DNA of 64,000 nt from Yoonia sp. GPGPB17 (GTDB taxonomy: Bacteria; Pseudomonadota; Alphaproteobacteria; Rhodobacterales; Rhodobacteraceae). Location of the stretch: contig NZ_JATACI010000002.1 of NCBI RefSeq assembly GCF_037892195.1, forward strand, positions 1,736,001-1,800,000. Reading direction: 5' to 3'. This document shows, one piece after another, positions 45,269 to 55,074 of this stretch. How positions within the stretch are numbered: position 1 is the stretch's first letter; each line of letters opens with the position of its first letter. The position numbers were made by a program, and so were the translations under genes. Under the pieces are notes generated by a model that did no database searches, was not told the DNA's origin, and was given only the letters and a program-made list of their open reading frames with translations.

Positions 45269-45415
45269 ATGTTCCGCTTGCTGCGCACGATCATCTTGGT
45301 GATGTTTGCCTTTGTGGCGGGCATGTTGTTTGAACGTCAGGGCAACCAGAGCATCTGCGAAGAGGGTGGCGGGCTATGGATCGAGAATATCTGCGTTGGA
45401 CCGGAGTTTGATTGA
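45269..45415 (+). CDS. Small single-helix membrane protein between rpsP and rimM
   Basis: 48 aa: [20 protein letters not shown] forms one membrane helix, then [17 protein letters not shown] and a short tail with a second Cys ([10 protein letters not shown]). The stop TGA overlaps the rimM ATG (TGATG, 45413-45417), which supports real translation coupled to rimM. It has no strong SD (TTTGGGACG upstream). The two cysteines lie after the helix, so it may face the periplasm. Function unknown. Confidence 0.7.
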   Translation: MFRLLRTIILVMFAFVAGMLFERQGNQSICEEGGGLWIENICVGPEFD

Positions 45416-45930
45416 TGAGCGATCGTGTCATTGTGGGGGCCATTGGCGGCGCATTTGGCGTTCAGGGCGAAGTGCGCCTGAAGTCCTATTGTGCCGATCC
45501 CCAAGCGATTGCTGACTACACCCCGCTTTATGCCGAGGATGGGCGCGCTTTTGCGCAGGTCGTTTTGACCGGGCAACTCAAGAATGGTTTCACAGCCCGT
45601 ATGGATGGGGTTGTCACCAAGGAAGACGCCGACGCGCTGCGCAATGTGAACCTCTATGCCGCGCGCGATGTGATGCCGTCATTGCCGGACGACGAATACT
45701 ATTATGCCGACCTGATTGGCCTGACCGTTGTCGATACCGGTGGTATCACCTTGGGAACGGTCAAGACTGTCATGGATCACGGGGCTGGGGATCTGCTTGA
45801 GATCATCGTGCCCGGCGCATCTGACACGGTGCTCTTGCCATTTACGCGGGCCGCCGTGCCAACGGTTGATCTGACGGCGAAACGGATCATCGCCGATCCA
45901 CCGGACGGGTTGTTCGTCTCCGATGGCTGA
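45415..45930 (+). CDS. rimM: Ribosome maturation factor RimM
   Basis: 171 aa. [21 protein letters not shown] (cut: [17 protein letters not shown]) is the RimM N-domain; the PRC-barrel follows ([44 protein letters not shown]). Needed for 16S 3'-domain folding and 30S maturation. The ATG at 45415 is used; an upstream in-frame TTG at 45412 is unlikely. Its stop overlaps the trmD start by 8 bp. Confidence 0.95.
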   Translation: MSDRVIVGAIGGAFGVQGEVRLKSYCADPQAIADYTPLYAEDGRAFAQVVLTGQLKNGFTARMDGVVTKEDADALRNVNLYAARDVMPSLPDDEYYYADLIGLTVVDTGGITLGTVKTVMDHGAGDLLEIIVPGASDTVLLPFTRAAVPTVDLTAKRIIADPPDGLFVSDG

Positions 45931-46713
45931 AAAGACGCCAAAATCCGCTGGGCGCATTGCCGTCCGACCCACGCTGAAACCGCGTGAACTGTTGACAGAT
46001 ACGCCCGATATCGCCGGGTCCTGGACCGCGCAGATCATTACGCTGTTTCCACAGGCCTTTCCGGGGGTGCTGGGCGAGAGCCTTACTGGCAAAGCCCTGC
46101 AAGACGGTCTCTGGCAGCTGCAGACCTATGATCTCCGCGACTATGGCATCGGCAAACATCGCAATGTCGACGACACCCCTGCAGGCGGTGGTGCGGGCAT
46201 GGTGCTACGTGCCGACGTGCTGGAAAAGGCGATCATGGATGCACGCCAAGGCACCAAGGGGTTGCTCCGCTGGTCTATCTGTCCCCGCGTGGGCGCCGCT
46301 TTGATCAGGCGATGGCGCGCGATTGGGCGCGGATGGATGGCGTTACGATGCTCTGTGGCCGATTTGAGGGTGTCGACGAGCGGGTGCTGCACCACTTTGG
46401 CATTCAGGAAGTCAGCCTGGGTGATTTCGTCATGACCGGGGGCGAGATTGCCGCGCAAGCCATGATAGATGCGACTGTCCGTCTATTGCCAGGGGTGTTG
46501 GGCAATGCAGAAAGCGCGGTTGAAGAGAGCTTTTCATCAGGCCTATTGGAACATCCGCAGTTCACCAAGCCAGCGTCATGGCAGGGCCATCCCATCCCCG
46601 AGATCTTGTTGTCGGGCAACCATGCCAAGATCGCGGAATGGCGCCGCGAGATGGCCGAAAAGATCACACGGGATCGACGTCCTGATCTTTGGGAAAAATT
46701 GGCCAAGAAATAA
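45923..46713 (+). CDS. trmD: tRNA (guanine-N1-)-methyltransferase (frameshift)
   Basis: About 263 aa when read through. SPOUT enzyme that makes m1G37. The first 32 residues ([20 protein letters not shown] onward) precede the usual start [15 protein letters not shown]. Motifs: [20 protein letters not shown], then after a break near 46265 the [16 protein letters not shown] frame, [18 protein letters not shown] ([13 protein letters not shown]) and [17 protein letters not shown]. Equivalent to one missing base at the break. TrmD is essential, so this is taken as an error. Confidence 0.92.
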
Positions 46714-47004
46714 GAGCCCCAACGCCCTTATGCGACCAAAAACCCTTGATCCGCTAGGGGCATCCGCTTATACGGCAGCATTCCCGGCCAGCCTCGCTGA
46801 TTCCGGGTGTTGGTTTATGGAACCGTCTGGATATTGAGCGTACCTTCGTTGGTGCACCCCTCACCAGTCAGGCCGGGTAACCACAACAAAGAAATGATGA
46901 CGCATCTCTGGCGGGCAGGACACTGGACCCGGTAACGACACAGAGCTCTGGGCCACGCAAATGAACATTGCGGACAACCGCAAGTATGAAAAGGAGCGTT
47001 TCAG

Positions 47005-47388
47005 ATGGACCTGATCGCAGAACTCGAAGCGGAACAAGTCGCCGCACTTGGGGCGAAAATCCCCGACTTTAAAGCGGGTGACACCATCCGCATCGGTTAC
47101 AAAGTGACCGAAGGCACACGCAGCCGTGTGCAGAACTACGAAGGCGTGTGCATCGCCCGCAAGAACGGCAAAGGCATTGCCGGGTCTTTCACAGTGCGCA
47201 AGATTTCCTTTGGCGAAGGTGTGGAGCGTGTTTTCCCGCTGCACTCCACTAACATCGACAGCATCACCGTGGTTCGCCGTGGTCGCGTGCGTCGCGCCAA
47301 ACTGTACTATCTCCGGTCACGTCGTGGTAAGTCCGCACGTATCGCAGAGGTCACCAACTACAAAGCGCCCAAGGGCGCTGAAGCGTAA
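47005..47388 (+). CDS. rplS: 50S ribosomal protein L19
   Basis: 127 aa. [22 protein letters not shown] and [24 protein letters not shown] (core GSFTVRKIS) with VERVFPLHS are the L19 pattern. AAGGAGCG precedes the ATG. The 291-bp gap after trmD holds no gene I can support. Followed 11 bp later by rpmE. Confidence 0.97.
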   Translation: MDLIAELEAEQVAALGAKIPDFKAGDTIRIGYKVTEGTRSRVQNYEGVCIARKNGKGIAGSFTVRKISFGEGVERVFPLHSTNIDSITVVRRGRVRRAKLYYLRSRRGKSARIAEVTNYKAPKGAEA

Positions 47389-47399
47389 GGATCACACCG

Positions 47400-47621
47400 A
47401 TGAAAAAAGATACGCATCCAGACTACCACATCATCGACGTCAAAATGACCGATGGCACCGTGGTGCAGATGAAATCCACATGGGGCAAGGAAGGCGACAC
47501 AATGGCGCTGGATATTGACCCCTCTGTGCACCCTGCATGGAACGGTGGCTCCACCCGTCTGATGGACGCTGGCGGCCGTGTGTCCAAGTTTAAGAACAAA
47601 TATGCGGGTCTTGGTTTCTAA
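47400..47621 (+). CDS. rpmE: 50S ribosomal protein L31
   Basis: 73 aa. [33 protein letters not shown] and [13 protein letters not shown] identify L31. The zinc-binding cysteines of the C+ form are absent, so this is a C- type L31. A strong terminator follows. Confidence 0.96.
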   Translation: MKKDTHPDYHIIDVKMTDGTVVQMKSTWGKEGDTMALDIDPSVHPAWNGGSTRLMDAGGRVSKFKNKYAGLGF

Positions 47622-47644
47622 GATACCTCGCACTGATGAAAATC

Positions 47645-47680
47645 AAAACGCCGCTCCGACTTCGGGGCGGCGTTTTGTTT
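47645..47680 (+). terminator. Rho-independent terminator after rpmE
   Basis: AAAACGCCGCTCC pairs with GGGGCGGCGTTTT around a GACTTC loop (one G-T pair), followed by GTTTTG. It closes the ribosomal protein operon. Confidence 0.9.
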
Positions 47681-47731
47681 TGACTTTGATGGACGTAAGG
47701 TGGATCAAGATTCACCTTACAGGATAGAGCG

Positions 47732-48046
47732 ATGCACCATCCACTCAGCGGCTTGATCGACCAAATCGTCCAGAATGCTGAAAAGCGCGGGGAGTTTAAC
47801 GACCTTCCAGGCGCGGGCAAACCATTGGCACATCTGGATGATCCACAGAATGCAGTGCTGAACCGGATGATGCAGGCAGCGGATGCGAAATCACCCGTTG
47901 TCGTCCTGCGCCGTCAGATCATCGAGGCGCAGGACAGGTTGAAAACACTGACAGATGAAGCCGACCGTAAGGCCGAGCAGTTGCGCCTGTCTGAGCTGCA
48001 CACAAAGCTTGCCATTGAGATGGACGCGTTTCGCAAATACGGCTAG
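47732..48046 (+). CDS. DUF1992 (DnaJC28-type) protein
   Basis: 104 aa. LSGLIDQIVQNAEKRGEFNDLPGAGKPL is the DUF1992 signature (core AEKRGEFNDLPGAGKPL), with VLRRQIIEAQDRL and a helical C-terminus. Related to the DnaJC28 conserved region and YhdN of E. coli. Function unknown; cytoplasmic. Confidence 0.87.
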   Translation: MHHPLSGLIDQIVQNAEKRGEFNDLPGAGKPLAHLDDPQNAVLNRMMQAADAKSPVVVLRRQIIEAQDRLKTLTDEADRKAEQLRLSELHTKLAIEMDAFRKYG

Positions 48047-48048
48047 GC

Positions 48049-48091
48049 CCAAAATCTTGCAAGATTTTGGCCAAGAGTTTTTAAAACTCTT
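48049..48091. repeat. Two adjacent perfect palindromes between convergent genes
   Basis: A 22-bp perfect palindrome (arms CCAAAATCTTG / CAAGATTTTGG, 48049-48070) is followed by AAGAGTTTT-T-AAAACTCTT (48073-48091). They fill almost all of the 51 bp between the DUF1992 stop and the convergent helicase stop. T-rich on both strands, so a bidirectional terminator is likely. Confidence 0.65.
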
Positions 48092-48097
48092 AGTGTC

Positions 48098-49393
48098 CTA
48101 AGCTGCGGATTTTCCGCGTGATCGGCTTCCACCACCGCGCCGCCGCCCACCGGGTTTACCCTGACCGCCGGGCTTGCCGCCTGCGCGTGGCCCACCACTG
48201 CGATTGCCACCACCGCCGCGACGCCCGCCACCGCCATTGGGCCGCTTCTTCTGACCCGGCTGGATGTCCCACCGACGCCCGGATGCGACGGGGATGGTTT
48301 CCTTCATCGCTTTTTCGATGTCCTGCAGTTCGATCATCTCATCGGGTGCCACCAATGCCACGGCGCTTCCGTCGGCCCCGGCACGCGCGGTCCGGCCGAT
48401 GCGGTGCACATAGTTTTCAGCCACATTCGGCAGGTCATAGTTGTAAACAAAGCGCACATCTGGAATGTCGAGACCGCGGGCGGCCACATCCGTGGCCACC
48501 AAGACACGGGTCTTACCGGCCTTGAACGCTTCCAACGCCCGCTGCCGTTGACCTTGCGATTTATTGCCGTGGATCGACGCCGCAGCAAAGCCCTTTTTCT
48601 CAAGCACCTTATACAGCTTCTCACAGCCGTGTTTGGTCCGCCCAAAGACAATCGCCAACTCGTCGCGGTGCTTGTCCAGAAGTTCGATCAGCAGGTCTGT
48701 CTTGGCCGCTTGTGCCACGAAATGCACCGACTGGTTGATCTTCTTAACCGCCTGTCCGGGCGGGTTCACCTGAACCCGAACCGCGTCTGTAAGATAAGTG
48801 TTCGCCAATTCCCCCATCAGCTTCGGCATTGTCGCCGAGAACATCATGGTTTGGCGGTCTTTGGCCAGAAGCGGCGCGATACGGCGCAAGGCGTGGATAA
48901 AACCCATGTCGAGCATCTGGTCAGCCTCGTCGAGGACCAGATAGATCGTCTCATCCAGACGCACCGCGCGACGATCCAGCAAATCGATCAAACGACCCGG
49001 CGTAGCAACCAAAAGATCAACACCGCCAGCAAGGCGTTTGGTTTGGGCGACGATCCCCGCCCCGCCCACAACGAGCGCCACTTTCAGGTGGCTGCCCTTG
49101 GTATAGGCGGTCAGGTTGTCAGCGATCTGTTTGGCCAACTCACGTGTAGGTGCAAGGATCAAGCCGCGTGCTGTTTTGGGGTTCGGCTTTACGCCCGCCT
49201 TCATTAGCGCGTGGATCATCGGCAGACCGAAGGCGGCGGTCTTACCACTGCCTGTCTGGGCAAGGCCCATGACATCACGGCCGTTCATGGCATGCGGGAT
49301 GGCTTGGGTTTGGATCGGGGTGGGATCGGTGATCCCCTGTTCTTTGAGTACGTTAATCAATCGGGGCGCGAGGCCCAGCATGTCAAAATCCAT
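48098..49393 (-). CDS. DEAD-box RNA helicase (RhlE-like)
   Basis: 431 aa from MDFDMLGLAPRLINVL. Q motif DPTPIQTQAIP, motif I AQTGSGKTAAFGLP, DEAD (LVLDEADQMLDMGF), SAT (MMFSATMPKL), VATDVAARGLDIP and HRIGRTARAG. The C-terminal 55 residues are rich in Gly and Arg, an RNA-binding tail. Roles in ribosome assembly or cold-adapted RNA unwinding are known for the family. The open frame upstream to 49435 is not needed. Confidence 0.94.
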   Translation of the reverse strand: MDFDMLGLAPRLINVLKEQGITDPTPIQTQAIPHAMNGRDVMGLAQTGSGKTAAFGLPMIHALMKAGVKPNPKTARGLILAPTRELAKQIADNLTAYTKGSHLKVALVVGGAGIVAQTKRLAGGVDLLVATPGRLIDLLDRRAVRLDETIYLVLDEADQMLDMGFIHALRRIAPLLAKDRQTMMFSATMPKLMGELANTYLTDAVRVQVNPPGQAVKKINQSVHFVAQAAKTDLLIELLDKHRDELAIVFGRTKHGCEKLYKVLEKKGFAAASIHGNKSQGQRQRALEAFKAGKTRVLVATDVAARGLDIPDVRFVYNYDLPNVAENYVHRIGRTARAGADGSAVALVAPDEMIELQDIEKAMKETIPVASGRRWDIQPGQKKRPNGGGGRRGGGGNRSGGPRAGGKPGGQGKPGGRRRGGGSRSRGKSAA

Positions 49394-49762
49394 GAATGGA
49401 TATCCTAATTTCTCGCGGGCAGTTATCCCGCACATATCATTTGGCCCACCGCCTTATACGATGAACCGATGCAAGGTTGCGCCAATATGCTGACAGCCAA
49501 GACCGCATTGTCCGGGCGCCGATGTGGCGCGGGACCCCCTGCGTGATGTGGGAACCTGAAGTTTAAGCGACGCCTTGCGGATAGACCGTTCAGGTCTCGC
49601 TCTGCTCACGCGGCAGCTTGCGTCGGTTGGGTGGCAGATGCGCCTTTGCACTGCATCTGTCAAGGGCTGCTGAAAATGTCGCTAGGGGTGTTGCATGTGC
49701 TTCCCCTCATATCAGCCACATCATATAGAGGTGCAAAGCATGAAAAGACGGGGAATCGGTCA
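49394..49762. other. 369-bp gap between the divergent helicase and mipZ genes
   Basis: No open frame that I can support. It holds a small hairpin GCGGG-N7-CCCGC at about 49418-49434 in the leader of the helicase gene. The rest should contain the two divergent promoters; I see no confident operator or RNA gene. Confidence 0.5.
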
Positions 49763-50572
49763 GTGGCGCATATCATCGTGGTCGGCAACGAAAAGGGCGG
49801 TGCGGGCAAATCGACGGTCTCAATGCATGTGGCGACAGCGCTCGCCCGCATGGGGCACAAAGTAGGCACACTTGATCTGGATCTGCGGCAAAAAACGCTG
49901 GGACGTTACATCCTCAACCGACAGGACTTCCTGAAAAAGAAGGGCCTGGATCTCGCGACGCCATCCTATCACGAACTGCCGGACATCGACCAAGAACTGC
50001 TGAAACCCGGCGAGAATGCCTTTGATCACAGACTATCTATGGCCGTCGCTCGGATGGAGGCTGATGCTGATTTCATCCTGATCGATTGCCCCGGCTCGCA
50101 TACACGGTTGAGCCAGGTCGCTCATTCGCTGGCCGATACGCTGATCACGCCCTTAAATGATAGCTTTATCGACTTCGATCTGCTGGCCCATGTGGACAGC
50201 GACGGCGAGGATATCACAGGCCCCTCGGTCTACTCCGAGATGGTATGGAATGCCCGCCAGCTGCGCAGCCAAGCGGGGCTCAAGCCGATCGATTGGATTG
50301 TGGTCCGCAATCGGTTGGGCTCACAGGCTATGCTGAACAAGCTCAAGATGGAACGCGCGATTGCAAAACTCGCGTCGCGGATCGGGTTTCGGACGGCGCC
50401 CGGGTTTCACGAACGGGTCATATTCCGAGAGCTTTTTCCGCGCGGCCTGACGTTGCTGGATCTGCGTGATATTGGGGTGAAGGGGATGAATATTTCGAAT
50501 GTCGCCGCCCGACAAGAGTTGCGCGAATTGATCAAAGCTTTGGACTTGCCCGGTGTCACGGCAGATTTCTAA
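49763..50572 (+). CDS. mipZ: MipZ-type ParA ATPase (division plane positioning)
   Basis: 269 aa from a GTG preceded by GGGGA. Walker A IIVVGNEKGGAGKSTVSMHV with the deviant ParA Lys, then TLDLDLRQKTLGRYILNR, ILIDCPGSHTRLSQVAHSLAD and TPLNDSFIDFDLLAHVD. MipZ forms a polar gradient that keeps FtsZ away from the chromosome origin ends. The start further upstream in the same frame (49631) has no support. Monocistronic. Confidence 0.92.
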   Translation: MAHIIVVGNEKGGAGKSTVSMHVATALARMGHKVGTLDLDLRQKTLGRYILNRQDFLKKKGLDLATPSYHELPDIDQELLKPGENAFDHRLSMAVARMEADADFILIDCPGSHTRLSQVAHSLADTLITPLNDSFIDFDLLAHVDSDGEDITGPSVYSEMVWNARQLRSQAGLKPIDWIVVRNRLGSQAMLNKLKMERAIAKLASRIGFRTAPGFHERVIFRELFPRGLTLLDLRDIGVKGMNISNVAARQELRELIKALDLPGVTADF

Positions 50573-50590
50573 CCCAGTCGTTTTCGTTTT

Positions 50591-50609
50591 GTGATGAAAA
50601 CTTCATCAC
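50591..50609. promoter_or_regulatory. Palindrome GTGATGAA-AAC-TTCATCAC
   Basis: Perfect 8-bp arms, 19 bp after mipZ and 61 bp before the glutamate-synthase-like gene. No long T-run follows on either strand, although T-rich sequence precedes it. Operator or weak terminator. Confidence 0.4.
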
Positions 50610-50669
50610 ATCAGTCTTTCGTTAACGACATCAGCGGCCTAGTGTACTTTCCAAAAGGGAGGGCATGTT

Positions 50670-52289
50670 GTGCGTGAACTGATCTCGTTGCAACGTTATG
50701 CAACGTTTGCGTTAGTGGCTGTCTTGGCCGTCGTTTGTTTTATCGCGGGCTTTTGGGCGACTTGGGTCTTTGTTCCCTTCGTTATCTTCGCAGCACTTAC
50801 AGCGTTGGGTATTCATGACGTCAGACAAACCCGCCATGCCGTTGTGCGCAACTATCCCGTATTGGGCCATATCCGGTTTCTATTTGAAAAGATCCGACCA
50901 GAAATTCGCCAGTACCTGATTGAGGGTGATCAGGAAGAACAACCCTTTAGCCGCGAACAACGCTCGCTCGTTTATCAGCGTTCCAAAGGTGCTGAAGACA
51001 AACGCCCCTTCGGCAGCCACGAACGGGTATACGAGGCTGGGTATTCATGGCTGACACATTCGGTGCAACCGACGCATTTCGACAACACCGATTTTCGCGT
51101 CAAAGTTGGCGGCGATAACTGCAAACAGCCTTATGATGCATCCCTTTACAACATCTCAGCGATGAGTTTTGGCTCTTTGTCCGCGAATGCGATCTCGGCC
51201 CTCAACAAAGGGGCCAAGATGGGCGGGTTTGCCCATGATACTGGCGAAGGTGGTATCAGCCGCTATCATCGCGACGGTGGAGGTGACCTGATCTATGAAG
51301 TTGGGTCCGGCTATTTTGGCTGCCGCAACGATGACGGCACATTCAATCCTGAAAAATTCGCCAAACAGGCTGCAAAAGATCAGGTCAAGATGATCGAAAT
51401 CAAGCTCAGCCAGGGGGCCAAGCCGGGCCACGGCGGCATGCTGCCCGCCGCCAAGATTACGCCGGAGATTGCAGAAGCGCGTGATATCCCTATGGGCGTT
51501 GATTGCGTTTCACCCGCAGGTCACAGCGCGTTTGAAGGCCCGATGGAGCTGATGCAGTTTATCGGTCAACTGCGCGAACTATCGGATGGCAAACCAATCG
51601 GGTTCAAGCTTTGCATCGGTCACCGGCGTGAATTTATGTGCATGGTGAAAGCGATGTTGGAAACCGGGATTATTCCTGATTTCATTGTGGTCGACGGCAC
51701 CGAAGGTGGAACAGGTGCGGCACCTTTGGAGTTTGCCAACCACGTCGGCATGCCAATGGTTGAAGGGCTGACTTTTGTACACAACACGTTGCGTGGTGCG
51801 GGCATTCGCGATCAGGTCAAGATTGGTGCCGCGGGCAAGGTTGTCAGCGCGTTCGACATTGCGAAGGCCCTGTCTATCGGTGCTGATTGGTGTAACTCTG
51901 CACGAGGCTACATGTTCGCGATCGGTTGTATTCAGGCGCAGGCCTGTCACACCAACCACTGCCCGGTAGGTGTGACGACGCAGGATCCGCTGCGTCAAGC
52001 TGCGTTAGACGTGGACAATAAAAGCAAGCGCGTCGCGCGCTTCCATGCCAATACGCTGAAAGCTCTGGGCGAAATGGCGGGTGCCGCAGGTCTGGAAGAT
52101 CCTTGCGGGTTCCTGCCCTACCACTTTATGACGCGCAAAGGCGACGGGCAGATGACTGAGGCTGCGGATGTCTACACCTATATGCGCGAAGGTTTCCTGC
52201 TTGATGATGGCGATGACTATCCCATCTACCGCGAACGGTGGAAGCGGGCCAATCCGCATAGTTTTGCCCCGCCCGAGGCCGCGACCTAA
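50670..52289 (+). CDS. FMN-binding glutamate synthase family protein (membrane-anchored)
   Basis: 539 aa from a GTG 7 bp behind AGGGAGGG. Two N-terminal helices (LVAVLAVVCFIAGFWATWVF and FVIFAALTALGI) precede a GltB-like FMN barrel: SAMSFGSLSANAISALN (core), GEGGISRYHRDGGGDLIYEVG, GAKPGHGGMLPAAKIT, DGTEGGTGAAPLEFANHVG and CIQAQACHTNHCPVG, the Cys-rich cluster loop. Stand-alone relatives of glutamate synthase; physiological reaction unknown. Its stop overlaps the convergent transporter gene by 4 bp. Confidence 0.88.
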   Translation: MRELISLQRYATFALVAVLAVVCFIAGFWATWVFVPFVIFAALTALGIHDVRQTRHAVVRNYPVLGHIRFLFEKIRPEIRQYLIEGDQEEQPFSREQRSLVYQRSKGAEDKRPFGSHERVYEAGYSWLTHSVQPTHFDNTDFRVKVGGDNCKQPYDASLYNISAMSFGSLSANAISALNKGAKMGGFAHDTGEGGISRYHRDGGGDLIYEVGSGYFGCRNDDGTFNPEKFAKQAAKDQVKMIEIKLSQGAKPGHGGMLPAAKITPEIAEARDIPMGVDCVSPAGHSAFEGPMELMQFIGQLRELSDGKPIGFKLCIGHRREFMCMVKAMLETGIIPDFIVVDGTEGGTGAAPLEFANHVGMPMVEGLTFVHNTLRGAGIRDQVKIGAAGKVVSAFDIAKALSIGADWCNSARGYMFAIGCIQAQACHTNHCPVGVTTQDPLRQAALDVDNKSKRVARFHANTLKALGEMAGAAGLEDPCGFLPYHFMTRKGDGQMTEAADVYTYMREGFLLDDGDDYPIYRERWKRANPHSFAPPEAAT

Positions 52290-53257
52290 GGGTCGTCAGG
52301 GCGAGGCGGGGTCTTGCCCGCCGTGCGCATAAAGAGCGAAACACGCGGCGTGGTGCCAGTTTCCGAACGCGATCTTGTGCGCAGAACCGGCGTGTTCTCG
52401 GAATTGCCGCTCTTGCTTTCGCGCAGCACGATGTAAAGTCCACTGGCGATGATGATACCCGCCCCAATGGCCGTGGCCTGATCAATGGTTTCCTGAAAAA
52501 AGAGGTAGCCAAAAAGACTGGCCCAGATGATCTGGCTGTATTGCATGGGTGCGATGATGGCGGCCTCGCCCGCCTGATAGGCGGCAATGACAAGGCGGCT
52601 GGCGATCCATGCAAATGTCGCAATAACTGCGAGCAAGCCCAGATGCTCAATTGGCATGGGCTGGTATACGAAGGGCAAAGCGCAGGCCATGACGACAAAG
52701 TTTACCATCATCGGATAAAGCAGCATGACAACGGGCCGTTCCTCTGATCCGATCTTGCGCACAATAATCGAGGCAAGTGAACCGCCGACGGTTGCCGCAA
52801 GCGCCGCAAGATGACCCAGTGACAGATCAGTCTGACCGGGGCGCAACACGACCATTACGCCGCCGAGGCCCACCAGCACCGCAATCCAGCGACGCAAGCG
52901 CACACGTTCACCCAAAACCGGAATGGCCAGAATCGTAATCAACAAAGGGGCCGCGAAAAGGATGGCGTAGGTTTGTGCCAATGGCAGGACAGAGAACGCA
53001 TAGAAGGCCGAAACGCCCGTAACCACGGCCGCCACTGTCCGCAAGGCCAGCCACCATGGATGCACCGGCACCAACGTACCGGGTGTCGCATCCCGCATCA
53101 ACATTACCATGGCCAAGGGGAAACTCAGCAAAACACTGAAAAACACGATCTGGATCGGCGAATAAAGCCCGCCCAGAATTTTCACCACCACGTCATGCGT
53201 CGAGAAGATGCCAAAAGCCAGTAACGCGATGAGAGCACCTTTGGCATTCGGGGACAT
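52286..53257 (-). CDS. EamA/DMT-family transporter with cytoplasmic tail
   Basis: 323 aa, ten helices in two EamA repeats (KGALIALLAFGIFSTHDVVV opens; GEAAIIAPMQYSQIIWASLFG in the second). The last 45 residues (SKSGNSENTPVLRTRSRSET onward) are a polar tail. Substrate unknown. Downstream of the COG3904-like gene on the same strand. Confidence 0.9.
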   Translation of the reverse strand: MSPNAKGALIALLAFGIFSTHDVVVKILGGLYSPIQIVFFSVLLSFPLAMVMLMRDATPGTLVPVHPWWLALRTVAAVVTGVSAFYAFSVLPLAQTYAILFAAPLLITILAIPVLGERVRLRRWIAVLVGLGGVMVVLRPGQTDLSLGHLAALAATVGGSLASIIVRKIGSEERPVVMLLYPMMVNFVVMACALPFVYQPMPIEHLGLLAVIATFAWIASRLVIAAYQAGEAAIIAPMQYSQIIWASLFGYLFFQETIDQATAIGAGIIIASGLYIVLRESKSGNSENTPVLRTRSRSETGTTPRVSLFMRTAGKTPPRPDDP

Positions 53258-53276
53258 GGGTTTTTCCTTATTGAAC

Positions 53277-53914
53277 CTAACCGGCCTGCGGACAACTGTA
53301 GGGGCTTTCTGACATCACCGGCGCGGTCAGCACTCCGTACTGCGCAATCTCATCTGGCTGCATCCAGTAAATATCATCGGCCGGTGCTGCATAAATCGTA
53401 AACCAATAAAAGGAATCGTCGGCAAGCATGTCTTCGATATAGGTGCGGTTCGCATCATGCTCGGGCGCATCACGCGGAAAATCTTTTGCCTCGTTGGTGC
53501 CATCGGACCATGAATGCACGCCCAGTTGCGCACCATCTTCCATGGTTCTTGTGACCCCCGACAAAAACAGATCAACACCCCCGATGCAATGACGCTGGTT
53601 GATGTCAGATGCGTGTTCAGACCCAACTCACGGATCTGATAAGACAATGCAATCATCGTATCATCGTCGATCGACCCCGGCACATCGCATTCAACAATTG
53701 TCTCGATCTGCGGATTTGCCGCAATCACCGCTGCGAACTGTGCAGCCGTTTTGCTGTTGATCTCACCACTCATATAGAGCGCCTCGCCCGCGACGGTGAA
53801 CTCGGTCGTCTCGATAAGGTTCATTGCCCCAATCTTTACGATGTCCCAACCGCCAAGGAGGGCAAACGCCCCTACCCCGGCTCCCGCACAGATAATGGCG
53901 ATCAGCTTTTTCAT
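53277..53914 (-). CDS. Exported ClpP-fold (COG3904-like) protein (frameshift)
   Basis: About 212 aa when read through. Signal-like N-terminus ([20 protein letters not shown]), then [20 protein letters not shown] and [21 protein letters not shown]; after a run of five C (53578-53582 on the plus strand) that seems one base short, the protein continues [22 protein letters not shown] and [17 protein letters not shown]. The pattern is that of periplasmic ClpP/crotonase-fold proteins of COG3904. Function unknown. Start overlaps the leuB stop (ATGA). Confidence 0.75.
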
Positions 53915-55017
53915 GTCGACGCATCCAGTGCGGCTAGTATCACGTCACCCATTTCAGTAGTGCTCAGCGATGTGCCGCCTTCTGGCCCCATCAGGTCGCA
54001 CGTGCGTGCACCATCGGCCAGCACTTTCTCAATGGCGGCTTCCAGACGGTCCGCTTCTGCGCCTTCATCGAAAGAGTAACGCAACGCCATCGCAAAGGAC
54101 AAAATACACGCGATCGGGTTCGCCTTGCCCTGCCCTGTGATGTCCGGGGCAGAGCCGTGAACCGGCTCGTACATTGCCTTGGGACGACCATTTGCCATGG
54201 GCAACCCAAGAGACGCTGACGGCAACATGCCGAGCGAACCTGTGAGCATCGCCGCACAATCCGACAGGATATCGCCAAAGAGATTGTCGGTCAGGATCAC
54301 ATCAAACTGTTTGGGCGCACGCACCAACTGCATCGCACCGTTGTCGGCGTACATATGGCTGAGCTCGACATCGGCATAATCCGCCTGATGCACTTCGGTG
54401 ACCACATCGCGCCATAGGATGCCGCTTTCCATGACATTCGCTTTTTCCATGGAACAAACCTTGTTATTCCGCTTCTTGGCCAAATCAAAGGCCGCACGGG
54501 CGGCGCGCTCAATCTCGGCTTCGGTATAGCGCTGTGTGTTCACGCCGACACGCATGTTGTCTTCGATGTGAATGCCGCGCGGTTCGCCAAAGTAAACCCC
54601 GGATGTCAGTTCGCGCACGATCATGATATCGAGGCCCGCAACCACGTCTTTCTTCAGCGATGAGAAATCGGCCAGCGCATCAAAACACTGTGCGGGGCGC
54701 AGGTTGGCGAATAGGTCCATCTCCTTGCGCAAGCGCAGCAACCCGCGCTCTGGCTTGACGCTGAAATCTAGGTCGTCGTACTTCGGGCCGCCAACTGCGC
54801 CCAGCAGAACCGCATCCACCTCTTGCGCCTTTGCCATGGTGTCGTCGTGCAAAGGGACGCCATGTGCATCATAGGCGGCACCACCGACAAGGTCCTCGGA
54901 CACATCAAATGTCAGATCGCGTTTGTCGCCAAACCATCCGATAATCCGCTTCACTTCGTCCATAACTTCGGGGCCGATGCCGTCACCGGCGAGGATCAAA
55001 AGGGAAGGGTTTGCCAT
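53911..55017 (-). CDS. leuB: 3-isopropylmalate dehydrogenase
   Basis: 368 aa, the usual length. [67 protein letters not shown] and [19 protein letters not shown] carry substrate and NAD sites. Oxidative decarboxylation in leucine synthesis. It is split from leuC and leuD by a LysR/epimerase pair and two other genes. The downstream COG3904-like gene overlaps by 4 bp. Confidence 0.96.
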   Translation of the reverse strand: MANPSLLILAGDGIGPEVMDEVKRIIGWFGDKRDLTFDVSEDLVGGAAYDAHGVPLHDDTMAKAQEVDAVLLGAVGGPKYDDLDFSVKPERGLLRLRKEMDLFANLRPAQCFDALADFSSLKKDVVAGLDIMIVRELTSGVYFGEPRGIHIEDNMRVGVNTQRYTEAEIERAARAAFDLAKKRNNKVCSMEKANVMESGILWRDVVTEVHQADYADVELSHMYADNGAMQLVRAPKQFDVILTDNLFGDILSDCAAMLTGSLGMLPSASLGLPMANGRPKAMYEPVHGSAPDITGQGKANPIACILSFAMALRYSFDEGAEADRLEAAIEKVLADGARTCDLMGPEGGTSLSTTEMGDVILAALDAST

Positions 55018-55074
55018 AGGTCAGGTCCTTGCTTGAAGAGGTTGCAAAGGCCCTAGCGCGAAGGACGTCCGGGT

